DNA of 64,000 nt from Companilactobacillus musae (GCF_003967595.1 NZ_BIFW01000004.1:1-64000), one strand, 5' to 3'; shown: positions 28,462 to 36,981, numbered from the stretch's first letter. The notes: generated by a model from the letters alone, not told the origin. Program-made: numbers and translations.

Positions 28462-29490
28462 TTCAACGATTCCTAAATCAATCATTGACTGAGCTGTTGC
28501 AATAATAGCTGTCTTAGCAGAACGAGGATACCAATTTAATATGGATTTGGCTTTCTCATTGCTTGTTCCTGCATATTTACCAACAATTGAAGCAATCATA
28601 CGTAATTTAGGATCGAAAATTGCTGCAGCTTTAATAACAACATTAGGAACCGTCTTTTTAGGTAATTTATCAGCACGATCTGGAAAAGCTTCACGTAAGA
28701 TATTAGCTACATCCATCATTGATAAAGTTTCTCCGGTTGTTGCCAAGAATCTTTCACCATTAGCTTTTGGTGAAGTCATAGCCAAAATATGCAAGCTCGC
28801 TACATCACGAACATCAACGTAACCCGAGTCAACATTGGGCAAAGCCTTGATCTTGCCTTCCAACATCTCTTGAATTTGAATATTGGAATGTGAATACTTA
28901 GCTGACAAAACAGGTCCCATAACCCCAACTGGATTAACTGTGGCAAATTCTAAACCCTTACCTTCCTTCTTGATAAAATCCCAAGCTGCCATTTCCGACA
29001 TAGTTTTAGACTTTTGATATGGGTGAATATTCTTAGCATCCAAATTAGACCAATCTTTTTCTGTATAAGGAGTTGTGCGATTCTTATGACCAGCAAAAAT
29101 AGCTCCATAGGCCGAAGTTAAAACTACTCTTTTAACGCCCTCATCACGAGCGGCTTTGAGAACTCTAAGTACTCCATCGACTGCTGGACGAATCATTTCA
29201 GATTCATTTTTAAAGTTCAATTTAGGTGTTGGTGAGGCTACATGAATAGCATAGGTAGCTCCATTCATTGTTTCTGTCCAATTTTTATCTGATGTTAAAT
29301 CCGCAATTGAGAACGATAAATCTGAAAAATCAGTAATCCCACCATTGATTAACATTTCTTTAATGACATTTTCTTTAGCTTGAGAACGGACGGTTGTTCT
29401 AACTGCATATCCTTGTTCTAACAATTGTAAAATAATATGTATAGCAATAAAACCACTTCCACCAGTAACGACTACCAATTTCTTTTTCAT
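28459..29490 (-). CDS. NAD(P)-dependent SDR reductase (dihydroflavonol-4-reductase-like)
   Basis: The 343-aa protein is an extended short-chain dehydrogenase. The nucleotide-binding motif is TGGSGFIA near residue 9, followed by the NADP-favouring RTTVRS segment near residue 31. The catalytic Y-x-x-x-K is YQKSK near residue 158, with the upstream LTSAYGA serine. This branch reduces aldehydes and ketones (methylglyoxal or cinnamaldehyde reductase-like). It is divergent from a TetR gene with a possible operator between them, so TetR probably represses it. The substrate is unknown. Confidence 0.85.
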   Translation of the reverse strand: MKKKLVVVTGGSGFIAIHIILQLLEQGYAVRTTVRSQAKENVIKEMLINGGITDFSDLSFSIADLTSDKNWTETMNGATYAIHVASPTPKLNFKNESEMIRPAVDGVLRVLKAARDEGVKRVVLTSAYGAIFAGHKNRTTPYTEKDWSNLDAKNIHPYQKSKTMSEMAAWDFIKKEGKGLEFATVNPVGVMGPVLSAKYSHSNIQIQEMLEGKIKALPNVDSGYVDVRDVASLHILAMTSPKANGERFLATTGETLSMMDVANILREAFPDRADKLPKKTVPNVVIKAAAIFDPKLRMIASIVGKYAGTSNEKAKSILNWYPRSAKTAIIATAQSMIDLGIVE

Positions 29491-29524
29491 AATTATATTT
29501 CTCCTTGAATTTTCATTTAACTAA

Positions 29525-29540
29525 CGTTTCACTTGTAACG
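29525..29540. promoter_or_regulatory. Candidate TetR operator between divergent genes
   Basis: CGTTTCACTTGTAACG is a near-palindrome (six of seven positions in each half) lying 35 bases before the SDR start and 81 bases before the TetR gene. Confidence 0.4.
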
Positions 29541-29620
29541 CTCATGTGTTGTATATTAATATCTACATGATTGGTTCTCAAGCAAATTGGAAGCATCTGT
29601 GACAAAAAGGAGAAATTGTA

Positions 29621-30190
29621 ATGGCAGCTACTGAACACTCGCAACAGATTAAACAAGATTCCAAGGATTATCTTATTACTGCTTTATTGCAACTGCTACA
29701 AACTAAGAATCTAAATGACATCACTGTCACTCAAGTAGTCAAAAAAGCTGGCGTCAGTCGTATGGCATTCTATCGGAATTTTCAAACTTTAGACGATATA
29801 TTAATATCTTATTTCAAGCCTAAAATCGATTCTGAATTTGAGCTTGTTATCAATAGAGTTCCACAAGATCAAAAGCTAAATGCCTTAGGAGATTTTTTTA
29901 ATGAAATAGCTAAAACAATGAAATTGGCCGTTGATAAAAATTACGAATTTATTATTCAAAACATCTTCAATGATAATATGGTTAATTTTTACGATACAGC
30001 CATAGATTGGAAAAAATTCTCAGAAATTCAAAAAAGATACTGGATCAAATTTATGAGTGCTGGCGTTTATGCGATTTGGCGTGAGTGGTTAATTAATGAT
30101 CAAAAAGAATCACTTAATGATATTCATATTTTAATCGCCGATTTCCAAACTTCTACACTCAGAGCTTTAGTAAATGAAAAGAGAAATTAA
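29621..30190 (+). CDS. TetR/AcrR family regulator
   Basis: The 189-aa protein has the N-terminal TetR helix-turn-helix (about residues 14-60: ITALLQLLQTKNLNDITVTQ, then VSRMAFYRNF) and an all-helical ligand-binding C-terminal part resembling the TetR_C_8-type domain of small TetR proteins. AAAGGAG precedes the ATG. It is divergent from the SDR reductase gene and probably controls that gene and itself. The ligand is unknown. Confidence 0.88.
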   Translation: MAATEHSQQIKQDSKDYLITALLQLLQTKNLNDITVTQVVKKAGVSRMAFYRNFQTLDDILISYFKPKIDSEFELVINRVPQDQKLNALGDFFNEIAKTMKLAVDKNYEFIIQNIFNDNMVNFYDTAIDWKKFSEIQKRYWIKFMSAGVYAIWREWLINDQKESLNDIHILIADFQTSTLRALVNEKRN

Positions 30191-30225
30191 AAAGCCAATC
30201 TGAATTTTTCAGACTGGCTTTTTTA
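30189..30225. terminator. Bidirectional terminator
   Basis: AAAAGCCAATCTGAA pairs with TTCAGACTGGCTTTT around a three-base loop; it serves the TetR gene and the convergent small-protein operon. Confidence 0.85.
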
Positions 30226-30234
30226 ACTTCTGTA

Positions 30235-30375
30235 TTAAGAATGAATTTTATTTTGCAATTTATCTCCGACGTTATCAATACCCTTAGCGGTTAAAATGGT
30301 TCCGCCAACTAAGACGCCGCCAACAATTAAAGTACTGATTGCCATAAATTTTAAAATTGATTTGGTAGTTTCCAT
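30235..30375 (-). CDS. 46-aa small membrane protein
   Basis: ATG follows AGAGGTGATTAAA at ideal spacing; 46 codons lead to TAA. One Gly-rich membrane helix (LIVGGVLVGGTIL) is framed by a lysine-bearing start and a charged amphipathic tail. Not recognised. It follows the YeaQ-type gene by 11 bases and is probably translated from the same message. Confidence 0.6.
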   Translation of the reverse strand: METTKSILKFMAISTLIVGGVLVGGTILTAKGIDNVGDKLQNKIHS

Positions 30376-30386
30376 TTTAATCACCT

Positions 30387-30632
30387 CTAAGACATTTTTC
30401 TAACTACGAATGAAACTATCGCTACTAAAATAACGGCGCCAATCAGAGAGGGGAAAATAGCCATTCCGGCTAACTGTGGTCCCCAAGAACCCAAAATACC
30501 CTCACCGATACTTGAACCAACGATTCCGGCAATAATATTGCTGATCCAACCCATTGATTTACCGTTATTCGTTATTGCTCCAGCAATCGCTCCTATGATT
30601 GCACCAATAATTAAGACCCATAACCAATGCAT
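30387..30632 (-). CDS. GlsB/YeaQ/YmgE family membrane protein
   Basis: The 81-aa protein has three Gly-rich membrane helices in the order typical of the transglycosylase-associated (YeaQ/YmgE) family: WVLIIGAIIGAIAG, then GWISNIIAGIVGSSIGEGIL, then a last helix ending VVRKMS. In other Firmicutes these are stress-linked; the function is unknown. ATG at 30632 is chosen because it follows GAAGGAGGG; the longer frame to 30650 begins inside that site. It leads a two-gene unit with the 46-aa membrane protein. Confidence 0.85.
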   Translation of the reverse strand: MHWLWVLIIGAIIGAIAGAITNNGKSMGWISNIIAGIVGSSIGEGILGSWGPQLAGMAIFPSLIGAVILVAIVSFVVRKMS

Positions 30633-30710
30633 ATTAATTCCCTCCTTCAATCTATTTATATTCTTATATTAATAAATTCCGGAAAAATATGCACCAAATA
30701 TGCTGAAAGC

Positions 30711-31313
30711 CTATTGTTCAAAAGGATTACCATACTTATCACAGTATTTGTAGAAGCCTATCTTATACAAATCAGTCTTCTTATCAACTTCCAAATCAGA
30801 TGCGAAATGAATCATTTTTAATACAGCATTTGTAAACTCTAAAGCCGCAGTTCCATTTGCCGTAACCAAATTACGATCTCTAACAACTTGATTAAGAATA
30901 AAATCCTCTGGATTTAAATAACTGGAATAGTTTTTCCAAAGATATTGAGCATTGCCGGTATGCTTGTAAGAGCTCAATAATCCGTTTGCTGCTAAATAAT
31001 CCACAGCTCCACAAATTGCTCCAACTGGTTTATCTGCTGATAATCGATTTGCAATAAGTTGTTTTAACTCTGTATTTTCTAACGCCCATGAGTTCCCACC
31101 TATCAATATTAATAAATCAATTTCATTTGTTATCTCAGTTAGCGTTGATAAAGAATAATCCACATTAATATTTAACCCACCAATAGAAGTGACTTTATTC
31201 GTAACCGAAGCTGTTTTGACTGACCACCCCGAGTCCTGATTCAATAAAGCAGATAAGTATGCACCTTCCCAATCGGCATATTCGTTTAACATCAAGAATA
31301 CTGCATTTTTCAT
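30711..31313 (-). CDS. DJ-1/PfpI family protein
   Basis: The 200-aa protein has the class I glutamine amidotransferase-like fold of DJ-1/PfpI. Conserved residues: E16 in the DWEGAYL motif, and the nucleophile-elbow C101 in GAICGAVDYLA. The mid-region LLILIGGNSW is the usual strand-loop. Members act as glyoxalases, deglycases or proteases; which applies here is unknown. ATG follows GTGGGGGAAAAT. It lies downstream of the first Dus gene, separated by copy B of the palindromic repeat. Confidence 0.85.
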   Translation of the reverse strand: MKNAVFLMLNEYADWEGAYLSALLNQDSGWSVKTASVTNKVTSIGGLNINVDYSLSTLTEITNEIDLLILIGGNSWALENTELKQLIANRLSADKPVGAICGAVDYLAANGLLSSYKHTGNAQYLWKNYSSYLNPEDFILNQVVRDRNLVTANGTAALEFTNAVLKMIHFASDLEVDKKTDLYKIGFYKYCDKYGNPFEQ

Positions 31314-31370
31314 AATTTTCCCCCACTAATTATTTGTTCTCATAGCTTAACACAAATAAAATTTTGAATT

Positions 31371-31445
31371 AAAAAAAGAACGGTATCTATTAAGTAATTC
31401 AGATATTTATATACCTTGAATACTTTGTAATAGACACTGTTCTTT
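31371..31445. repeat. Palindromic repeat family, copy B
   Basis: Arms AGAACGGTATCTATTAAG and TTTGTAATAGACACTGTTCT enclose AATTCAGATAT/ATACCTTGAA. On the minus strand it is followed by seven T, so it can act as the terminator of the Dus gene whose stop it abuts. Confidence 0.7.
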
Positions 31446-31446
31446 G

Positions 31447-32442
31447 TTATTCACCCGGATCAATTCGATCAATCACTGCTCGGGCATCATCAGTAGTTTT
31501 AGTTTGCATTAAATCATTTCTTATAGCAGAAGCACCCTTCATACCACGAACATAAATCTTAAAGAAACGTTGCAGTGGAGCAAAGTGTCCCGGGATTCCC
31601 TTGGCCACGAACTGATCATATAGATCTAATTGATAACGCAACAAATCCAATAATTCGTGAGTTGAATGCTCTTGAGGAACTTTTTCAAAGGCATAAGGAT
31701 TCATAAATATTCCTCGACCAATCATAATTCCATCTACTCCAGGATGTTCTTGAGCAAGTTTGATACCAGCTTGATAATCAGCAATATCACCATTGATCTG
31801 CAATAAAGTATCAGGCGCATAAGTATCACGCATCTGAACTAATTGATCAATCAATTCATAATGAGCCGGAACCTTACTCATTTCTTCACGAGTTCTAACA
31901 TGAACTGTTAAAACAGGCACTTGCTGTTTCAAAAGAAATGGTATCCAAGTCTCGAATTCTTCAACCTGACTATAACCCAAACGAGTTTTAACACTAACTG
32001 GTAAATCAGCTTGACGGGCTCCTTCAATTACTTCTTTGGCAGTGTCAAAATGACGGATCAGATCACTTCCACTGTGGTTTTTAATAACGGCAATGTCAGG
32101 ACATCCCATATTAATATCAATTGCTTCATAACCTTGCTTTTCTACTTCTTTAGCAGCTTTGGCAAAGTCGATTTCCGAATTACCCCACAATTGAACAATA
32201 GGTTTAGGATCTTCCTTAGGGTCAATATACAAACGTCCCTTAGTAGTTTCCTTAGCCAACGGATGCGTAATACTCAAGGCATTCGTAAACTCAGTATAAA
32301 AATTATCGGGAGCAGCAGCTTTCATTACCACTCTTCTAAAAACTGATCCTGTTACAGCTTCCATAGGTGCCAGACTAAAGAAAGGACGATTTTCCTTTTT
32401 AGCTTTGTCGGCAATGCGATTCCAGTATGCTGACTGGGTCAC
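31447..32442 (-). CDS. dus: tRNA-dihydrouridine synthase family protein (paralogue 1)
   Basis: FMN-dependent TIM-barrel enzyme that reduces uridines in tRNA. Seen: LAPMEAVTGSVFR near the start, VQLWGN, IDINMGCPD with the catalytic C114, the KTRLGYS segment, INGDIADY and MIGRGIFMNP phosphate-binding loops. The start is placed at GTG 32442 behind GGAAGTGA; this puts the cysteine at residue 114, exactly as in the paralogue at 34741, and gives 331 aa. The two paralogues are clearly similar throughout. Substrate position in tRNA cannot be told. Confidence 0.85.
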   Translation of the reverse strand: MTQSAYWNRIADKAKKENRPFFSLAPMEAVTGSVFRRVVMKAAAPDNFYTEFTNALSITHPLAKETTKGRLYIDPKEDPKPIVQLWGNSEIDFAKAAKEVEKQGYEAIDINMGCPDIAVIKNHSGSDLIRHFDTAKEVIEGARQADLPVSVKTRLGYSQVEEFETWIPFLLKQQVPVLTVHVRTREEMSKVPAHYELIDQLVQMRDTYAPDTLLQINGDIADYQAGIKLAQEHPGVDGIMIGRGIFMNPYAFEKVPQEHSTHELLDLLRYQLDLYDQFVAKGIPGHFAPLQRFFKIYVRGMKGASAIRNDLMQTKTTDDARAVIDRIDPGE

Positions 32443-32594
32443 ACTCTCACTTCCAATCACAATTAATTACAATACTATCAACTATACCTAGTTTGACAAT
32501 ACTTGTGCAAGTATTATGTTTGAAAAAACACCTTGCTTTATCATAATTCTTTCTATAACATGATAAGCAGACTTTAAGAAACTAGGTGAAAACC

Positions 32595-32660
32595 ATGGAA
32601 CTATCAAACATCATGGCTTGTATGCCTGCAAATGATGAAGGACGTTTTTCTGTAGAATAA
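32595..32660 (+). CDS. 21-codon upstream open reading frame (possible leader peptide)
   Basis: ATG at 32595 is preceded by TAGGTGAAAA at a fair distance; 21 codons (MELSNIMACMPANDEGRFSVE) end at TAA, 17 bases before the exporter gene. It could be a translated leader that controls the exporter, or a remnant of another gene. Short length makes this tentative. Confidence 0.4.
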   Translation: MELSNIMACMPANDEGRFSVE

Positions 32661-32677
32661 AAATTTAGGAGTCTAAA

Positions 32678-33862
32678 ATGAAAAACGTCCGCAATACCGC
32701 ACCATCAATTCTTTTAATTATTGTTCTGGTGGGATTTCCCCAGATCAGTGAATCAATTTTTACACCAGTATTACCAATGATCAGTAGCAATTTACATGTT
32801 ACGGCAGCTACATCACAACTAACTATGAGTATCTATTTTATCGCCTTTGCGATTGGAGTACTCTTTTGGGGGCAATTATCCGATAAAATTGGCCGTCGTA
32901 AATCAATAAATCTGGGTATCATCGTATACTTATTAGGAAATATTGGCTTATTTCTCAGTCCTACATTTAAATTGTTGTTAGCATCACGCTTTATTCAAGC
33001 TTTTGGTGCCAGTGTCGGTTCAGTTGTCACTCAAACCATCATGCGTGAAAGTTTCGACGGCATAAAGGGTGCCAAAGTATTCTCACAAGTCGGGGCAGCC
33101 ATGGCTTTATCTCCTGCTTTGGGACCTTTAATTGGTGGAGCAATTCAAACCTACTTTGGTTATCGCAATGTCTTCAGTACTTTAATCGTCATGGCAATTT
33201 TAGTTCTACTATACAGTTATACTTCTCTGCCAGAAACTCGTGATGAAAATAATATTCAGCAAGTTTCCCTATTAAGAGTTACTTGGCGCTTATTAAAAGA
33301 TCCTATCGTTTGGACATACGGAATTCTAATTGGAGGAATTAACGGTATTCTCTTTGGTTATTATTCTGAAGCGCCATTTATTTTTATGGAACACTTCGGT
33401 TATTCTTCTGTTAAATATGGAAGTCTAGGCATGACCTTGGCACTAGCCAGTTTAATTGGAGCTACGATCGTTAACTTTGCTATCAAATATATAAGGGCTG
33501 AAACAATCGCCCTATTAGGATTAACTTTCAGTACCATCTCAGGTTTATTATTATTGATCAGTTTGCAATTTGATCAAGCCTATCTGATGATTGTTGGCTT
33601 TTTCTTGATCTTTTTAGGATTAAATACAACTTTGCCAATTACCTTGGATCTAGCCTTGAAAGGTTACGAAGATGTTATCGGTAGTGCCAGTGGTATCTTT
33701 AGTTTTGGATACTACCTAATTGTAAGTTTACTAACTTATCTAATCAGTTTTATTCACGATGGGACTATCTTTGCATTACCAAGCTTTATTTTTGTAATTA
33801 GTCTGATTATGTTGATTATTTACGTACCAATTGCTTTTGGAAAAATTAAAATTCTTGAATAA
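32678..33862 (+). CDS. MFS multidrug exporter (Bcr/CflA-like)
   Basis: The 394-aa protein has twelve membrane helices. Signature loop 2-3 reads GQLSDKIGRRKSI, and helix 4-5 has RFIQAFGASVGSVVTQTIMRE, typical of drug/proton antiporters of the Bcr/CflA (DHA1) group. It should export drugs or metabolites using the proton gradient; the substrate is unknown. TTAGGAG lies before the ATG and a 21-codon frame lies upstream. A strong terminator follows. Confidence 0.88.
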   Translation: MKNVRNTAPSILLIIVLVGFPQISESIFTPVLPMISSNLHVTAATSQLTMSIYFIAFAIGVLFWGQLSDKIGRRKSINLGIIVYLLGNIGLFLSPTFKLLLASRFIQAFGASVGSVVTQTIMRESFDGIKGAKVFSQVGAAMALSPALGPLIGGAIQTYFGYRNVFSTLIVMAILVLLYSYTSLPETRDENNIQQVSLLRVTWRLLKDPIVWTYGILIGGINGILFGYYSEAPFIFMEHFGYSSVKYGSLGMTLALASLIGATIVNFAIKYIRAETIALLGLTFSTISGLLLLISLQFDQAYLMIVGFFLIFLGLNTTLPITLDLALKGYEDVIGSASGIFSFGYYLIVSLLTYLISFIHDGTIFALPSFIFVISLIMLIIYVPIAFGKIKILE

Positions 33863-33868
33863 ATGGTT

Positions 33869-33918
33869 TAAGCCCAATGTAATAACTATCTTTTGATGGC
33901 TATTACATTGGGCTTTTT
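33869..33918 (+). terminator. Terminator of the MFS exporter gene
   Basis: AAGCCCAATGTAATA pairs with TATTACATTGGGCTT, followed by T. Near-perfect stem of 15 or more pairs. Confidence 0.85.
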
Positions 33919-33986
33919 GATTATTTGCATTGTAAGCGTATTAATGAAATACTAAAATCATATTCATTAAGGAGGGCAACATATAT

Positions 33987-34592
33987 ATGGTTGAACTATA
34001 TATCGTCAGACATGGAGAAACTGACACTAATTACACTGGTAAGATCAACGGATCAGCTACTAATTTAAGCTTAAATGAAACTGGTAAAAAGCAAGTAAAT
34101 TACTTAAAACAACATTTAAATATCAATGATTTTGATGAAGTCTACGCTAGTCCCTTGAAGCGTGCACAAGAAACTGCTGAAATTCTTAACCAAGGCGTTC
34201 ATGAAATAAAAACTGATGATCGTCTACGTGAAATAAATTATGGTGCTTGGGACGGTTTATCTGCCGCTGATGTTCAAGCCAAGTATCCACAATGCTTTGA
34301 TGAAAATAATTACTTATCGGCAAATTACTCTGATTATTCAGAGGGTTCCGAAACATACAAAGAAGTTTTAGAACGTCTACAATCATTTATTGACGATATG
34401 AGTAATAAGGGCAATGAAAAAATTCTTGTTGTTTGCCACGGTTTCGTAACACGTTCATTCGTTCAATTAGTTACCGAAACTCCTAATATTGAGGACATTC
34501 TTGAAGCTATTAATGCTGCCGTTACTAAAATTAAAATTTCTGATAGTGGCAAAACTTATCTAGCTTATTACAATCGTTTGGAAAACATCTAA
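33987..34592 (+). CDS. Histidine phosphatase family protein
   Basis: The 201-aa protein has the phosphoglycerate mutase-like fold. The catalytic motif is R8-H9-G10-E11, E82 lies in REINYGAWDG, and the second histidine H151 in VVCHGF. Small members of this group are phosphatases of sugar phosphates or nucleotides rather than mutases. ATG follows AAGGAGGG. It is flanked by terminators and therefore monocistronic. Confidence 0.88.
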   Translation: MVELYIVRHGETDTNYTGKINGSATNLSLNETGKKQVNYLKQHLNINDFDEVYASPLKRAQETAEILNQGVHEIKTDDRLREINYGAWDGLSAADVQAKYPQCFDENNYLSANYSDYSEGSETYKEVLERLQSFIDDMSNKGNEKILVVCHGFVTRSFVQLVTETPNIEDILEAINAAVTKIKISDSGKTYLAYYNRLENI

Positions 34593-34605
34593 AAGCATAT
34601 TAATA

Positions 34606-34650
34606 AAAAGTCGGAAAATTTCCAAAATTTGGAAGTCTTCCGGCTTTTTT
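34606..34650 (+). terminator. Terminator of the phosphatase gene
   Basis: AAAAGTCGGAA...TTCC pairs with GGAAGTCTTCCGGCTTTT and is followed by T. Confidence 0.7.
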
Positions 34651-34740
34651 CAAAAACTAATCATTAGCATCAAAAAACATAAACTAGTAATATATAATGA
34701 TGTAGTTAATCATTTCCAAACAGTAAGGGAGTAATGAAAC

Positions 34741-35742
34741 GTGACAGAATCAACATTTTGGTCAGACATCGCCGCTAAGGCAAAGGCAAAACAACGACCT
34801 TTTTTCACTATGGCACCTATGGAAGCCGTCAGTAATACTGTTTTTCGCCAAGTAATTGCTAAGGCAAGTGCCCCAGATACTTTCTTCAGTGAATTCGTTT
34901 ATGCCAAGGGTATCACCGACCCCAATACTAAGTTTCCCGTTCACGGTCGACTTTATATGGACCCTCGTGAACAAATGAAACCCGTTGTCCAACTTTGGGG
35001 TAATGTTGCGGAAGACTTTGAAGCAGCTGGAAAAGTTCTAAAAGATATGGGCTTTCCTGCCATTGATATCAATATGGGGTGTCCAGATAGCACCGTTATT
35101 AAAAACCACGGTGGTAGCGATTTAATTAGAAATCACCAGTGGGCTCAGGACGTTATTGCTGCTGCAAAAACTTCTGGTCTCGCCGTCAGTGCTAAAACAC
35201 GTCTGGGTTACAGTAAAGTTGAAGAATTCAGAGATTGGATTCCCTTCTTACTTGAACAACATGTTGATGTTTTGACGATTCATCTCCGTACTAAAATGGA
35301 AATGAGTAAAGTCGATGCTCACTTAGAAGTAATCGACGATATTATCAAAATGCGTGATGAAATTGCTCCTGAAACTTTAATTCAAATAAATGGTGATATT
35401 CCTGACTATCAATCTGGTCTCAAGCTTGCCCAAGATCATCCCGGGCTTGATGGAATTATGATTGGTCGTGGCGTCTTTTCCAATCCTTTTGCCTTTGAAA
35501 AAGAACCACAAACTCATTCTTTATCGGAACTTCTCGACTTGTTGCAAATGCAATTAGATCTTTTTGATGATTTTGCAAAGCATTATGACATACCTCGTTT
35601 CGCATCACTCAAACGTTTCTTTAAAATTTACGCTCGTCCAGAACTTGGCGCTACTGATCTAAGAAACAAAATGATGGATACCAAATCTACTGATGAAGTT
35701 CGAAAGATCCTAGCTGAAGCCGATAAATATATTTCTAATTAA
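34741..35742 (+). CDS. dus: tRNA-dihydrouridine synthase family protein (paralogue 2)
   Basis: The 333-aa protein closely resembles the paralogue at 31447: MAPMEAVSNTVFR, VQLWGN, IDINMGCPD with C114, KTRLGYSKVEEF, INGDIPDY and MIGRGVFSNP. It is a flavin-dependent tRNA uridine reductase by family. The GTG start follows AGGGAG. It is transcribed opposite to the first copy, with an MFS exporter and a phosphatase gene between them. A copy of the palindromic repeat also lies directly behind this gene. Confidence 0.87.
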   Translation: MTESTFWSDIAAKAKAKQRPFFTMAPMEAVSNTVFRQVIAKASAPDTFFSEFVYAKGITDPNTKFPVHGRLYMDPREQMKPVVQLWGNVAEDFEAAGKVLKDMGFPAIDINMGCPDSTVIKNHGGSDLIRNHQWAQDVIAAAKTSGLAVSAKTRLGYSKVEEFRDWIPFLLEQHVDVLTIHLRTKMEMSKVDAHLEVIDDIIKMRDEIAPETLIQINGDIPDYQSGLKLAQDHPGLDGIMIGRGVFSNPFAFEKEPQTHSLSELLDLLQMQLDLFDDFAKHYDIPRFASLKRFFKIYARPELGATDLRNKMMDTKSTDEVRKILAEADKYISN

Positions 35743-35750
35743 CCAAGATA

Positions 35751-35822
35751 TAAAAAATAACATCTATTAAGAAAGATCACAGGTATATAGATCTGTATCC
35801 TTTAATAGATGTTATTTTTTAT
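35751..35822. repeat. Palindromic repeat family, copy C
   Basis: AAAAAATAACATCTATTAAG pairs with CTTTAATAGATGTTATTTTT around an AGGTATATAGATCTGTATCC core. A-run and T-run on the two sides make it a likely bidirectional terminator between the Dus gene and the convergent PadR operon. Confidence 0.7.
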
Positions 35823-35834
35823 TTGATTTTAAAG

Positions 35835-35990
35835 TCAAAATTCCGTAGTGTACCAAGATCCTAAATGACTGAGAATATTTTGAACATTGAATCCTAACGC
35901 ACTAAATGAAATAAACATTAAAATTGCTCCCAATAAAAATATGAGAACGGCAGCAACTAAAATATTTTTATTAAATTTAAAAATATTCAT
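35835..35990 (-). CDS. 51-aa small membrane protein
   Basis: The ATG overlaps the TAA of the DUF1700 gene by one base (TAATG), and GGGAGG lies upstream within that gene. The product has a basic start (MNIFKFNKN) and one membrane helix (ILVAAVLIFLLGAILMFISF), with a polar, probably external tail. No family recognised. Third gene of the padR-DUF1700 operon; the coupling suggests a shared role in envelope sensing. Confidence 0.65.
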   Translation of the reverse strand: MNIFKFNKNILVAAVLIFLLGAILMFISFSALGFNVQNILSHLGSWYTTEF

Positions 35991-36535
35991 TATCTAGCCT
36001 CCCTAGGACTAAACTTTTGAAATAAATACTTACTAGAATCAAATAACCCTTTGCCCGATAGAATAAACAATTGCTCAAAAATCACACCTAATCCCAATAG
36101 CATTAATGCCACCCCTAATTGAAACATGGCATATAAAACGTTCATTTGAAAAACAACAACTAAACTACTTATCAAGACCCACACTCCGGCCACTCCAAAG
36201 GCTAAAGCACAGACTAGTAACGCAAATATCAATCCTAAGACGGTAATATAAAGGGCAGCTACCAATGGTCCCCATAATGGCAGGCCTAATGCCAAGAATA
36301 GATTTCCCATTGCCTTTTTACTAGTTTCTGGAATAACAACATCTTCATCCGACAGAATCTCTAATAAAACTTTTTGAACTCCCCCAACTCTGTCAATTGC
36401 TTGCATATCGGTTAATCCACTCTCAATTAAATCATCTAAATATTCTGAATAATAATCCAGATAATCATTAGCATTCTTAACCCCATAACGTTTTAATTTT
36501 TTTTGCAAATCTATTAAAAAATCAGTCTTATCCAT
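35990..36535 (-). CDS. DUF1700 (HAAS-type) membrane protein
   Basis: The first ~60 residues (FLIDLQKKLKRYGVKNANDY, then YYSEYLDDLIESGL) match the cytosolic helical domain of DUF1700/HAAS proteins. It is followed by three or four hydrophobic segments (about 80-165). Such proteins are regularly encoded directly behind a PadR regulator, with which the cytosolic domain may interact. It overlaps the padR gene by eight bases and the 51-aa gene by one. Substrate or signal unknown. Confidence 0.8.
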   Translation of the reverse strand: MDKTDFLIDLQKKLKRYGVKNANDYLDYYSEYLDDLIESGLTDMQAIDRVGGVQKVLLEILSDEDVVIPETSKKAMGNLFLALGLPLWGPLVAALYITVLGLIFALLVCALAFGVAGVWVLISSLVVVFQMNVLYAMFQLGVALMLLGLGVIFEQLFILSGKGLFDSSKYLFQKFSPREAR

Positions 36536-36845
36536 TTGAATCTTCCCCTTTTATAAACTGAAAAATCTTTTCAACTTGTCCCCACTCACTAATAAATTCC
36601 GTAATTTCTTGTTTACCAATATCAGTGATCTGATAATACTTTCTGATCCGATTATTATGAATTTGATTCTTCGAAGTAATCGCCTGTTTATTTAAAAGAC
36701 GCTTCAAAATCGGATACAAGGTTGATTCGGATATTTCAATCAACGGTTTTAAATCTTGAATAATTGCGTAACCATACGATTCTTTTCGCTCTAATTCTGC
36801 TAAAACACAAATATCAAGCAAACCCTTCTTTAATTGTGTATTCAT
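36528..36845 (-). CDS. PadR family transcriptional regulator
   Basis: The 105-aa protein is a minimal PadR winged helix: QLKKGLLDICVLAELERKES, YGYAIIQDL, SESTLYPILKRL, and the wing with RKYYQITDIGKQEI. Small PadR proteins repress envelope-stress or exporter genes. It leads the operon padR-DUF1700-51-aa protein with overlapping genes, so it probably autoregulates. ATG is preceded by AAAGAGGTAT. Confidence 0.9.
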   Translation of the reverse strand: MNTQLKKGLLDICVLAELERKESYGYAIIQDLKPLIEISESTLYPILKRLLNKQAITSKNQIHNNRIRKYYQITDIGKQEITEFISEWGQVEKIFQFIKGEDSNG

Positions 36846-36927
36846 TCATATACCTCTTTATACATAGTATTATGTAATAAGATGTATTTGATGTCAAAAT
36901 AAATTTAAAATATTATTGATTCCAGCT

Positions 36928-36981
36928 AAAAAAGCCTAGTAGAACAAACCATATTCAATGGTTGTTATACTAAGCTTTTTA
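36928..36981 (-). terminator. Terminator of the opuC operon
   Basis: AAAAAAGCCTAGTAGAACAA pairs with TTGTTATACTAAGCTTTTTT. It lies just 3' of the fused permease gene; A- and T-runs serve both strands. Confidence 0.75.
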
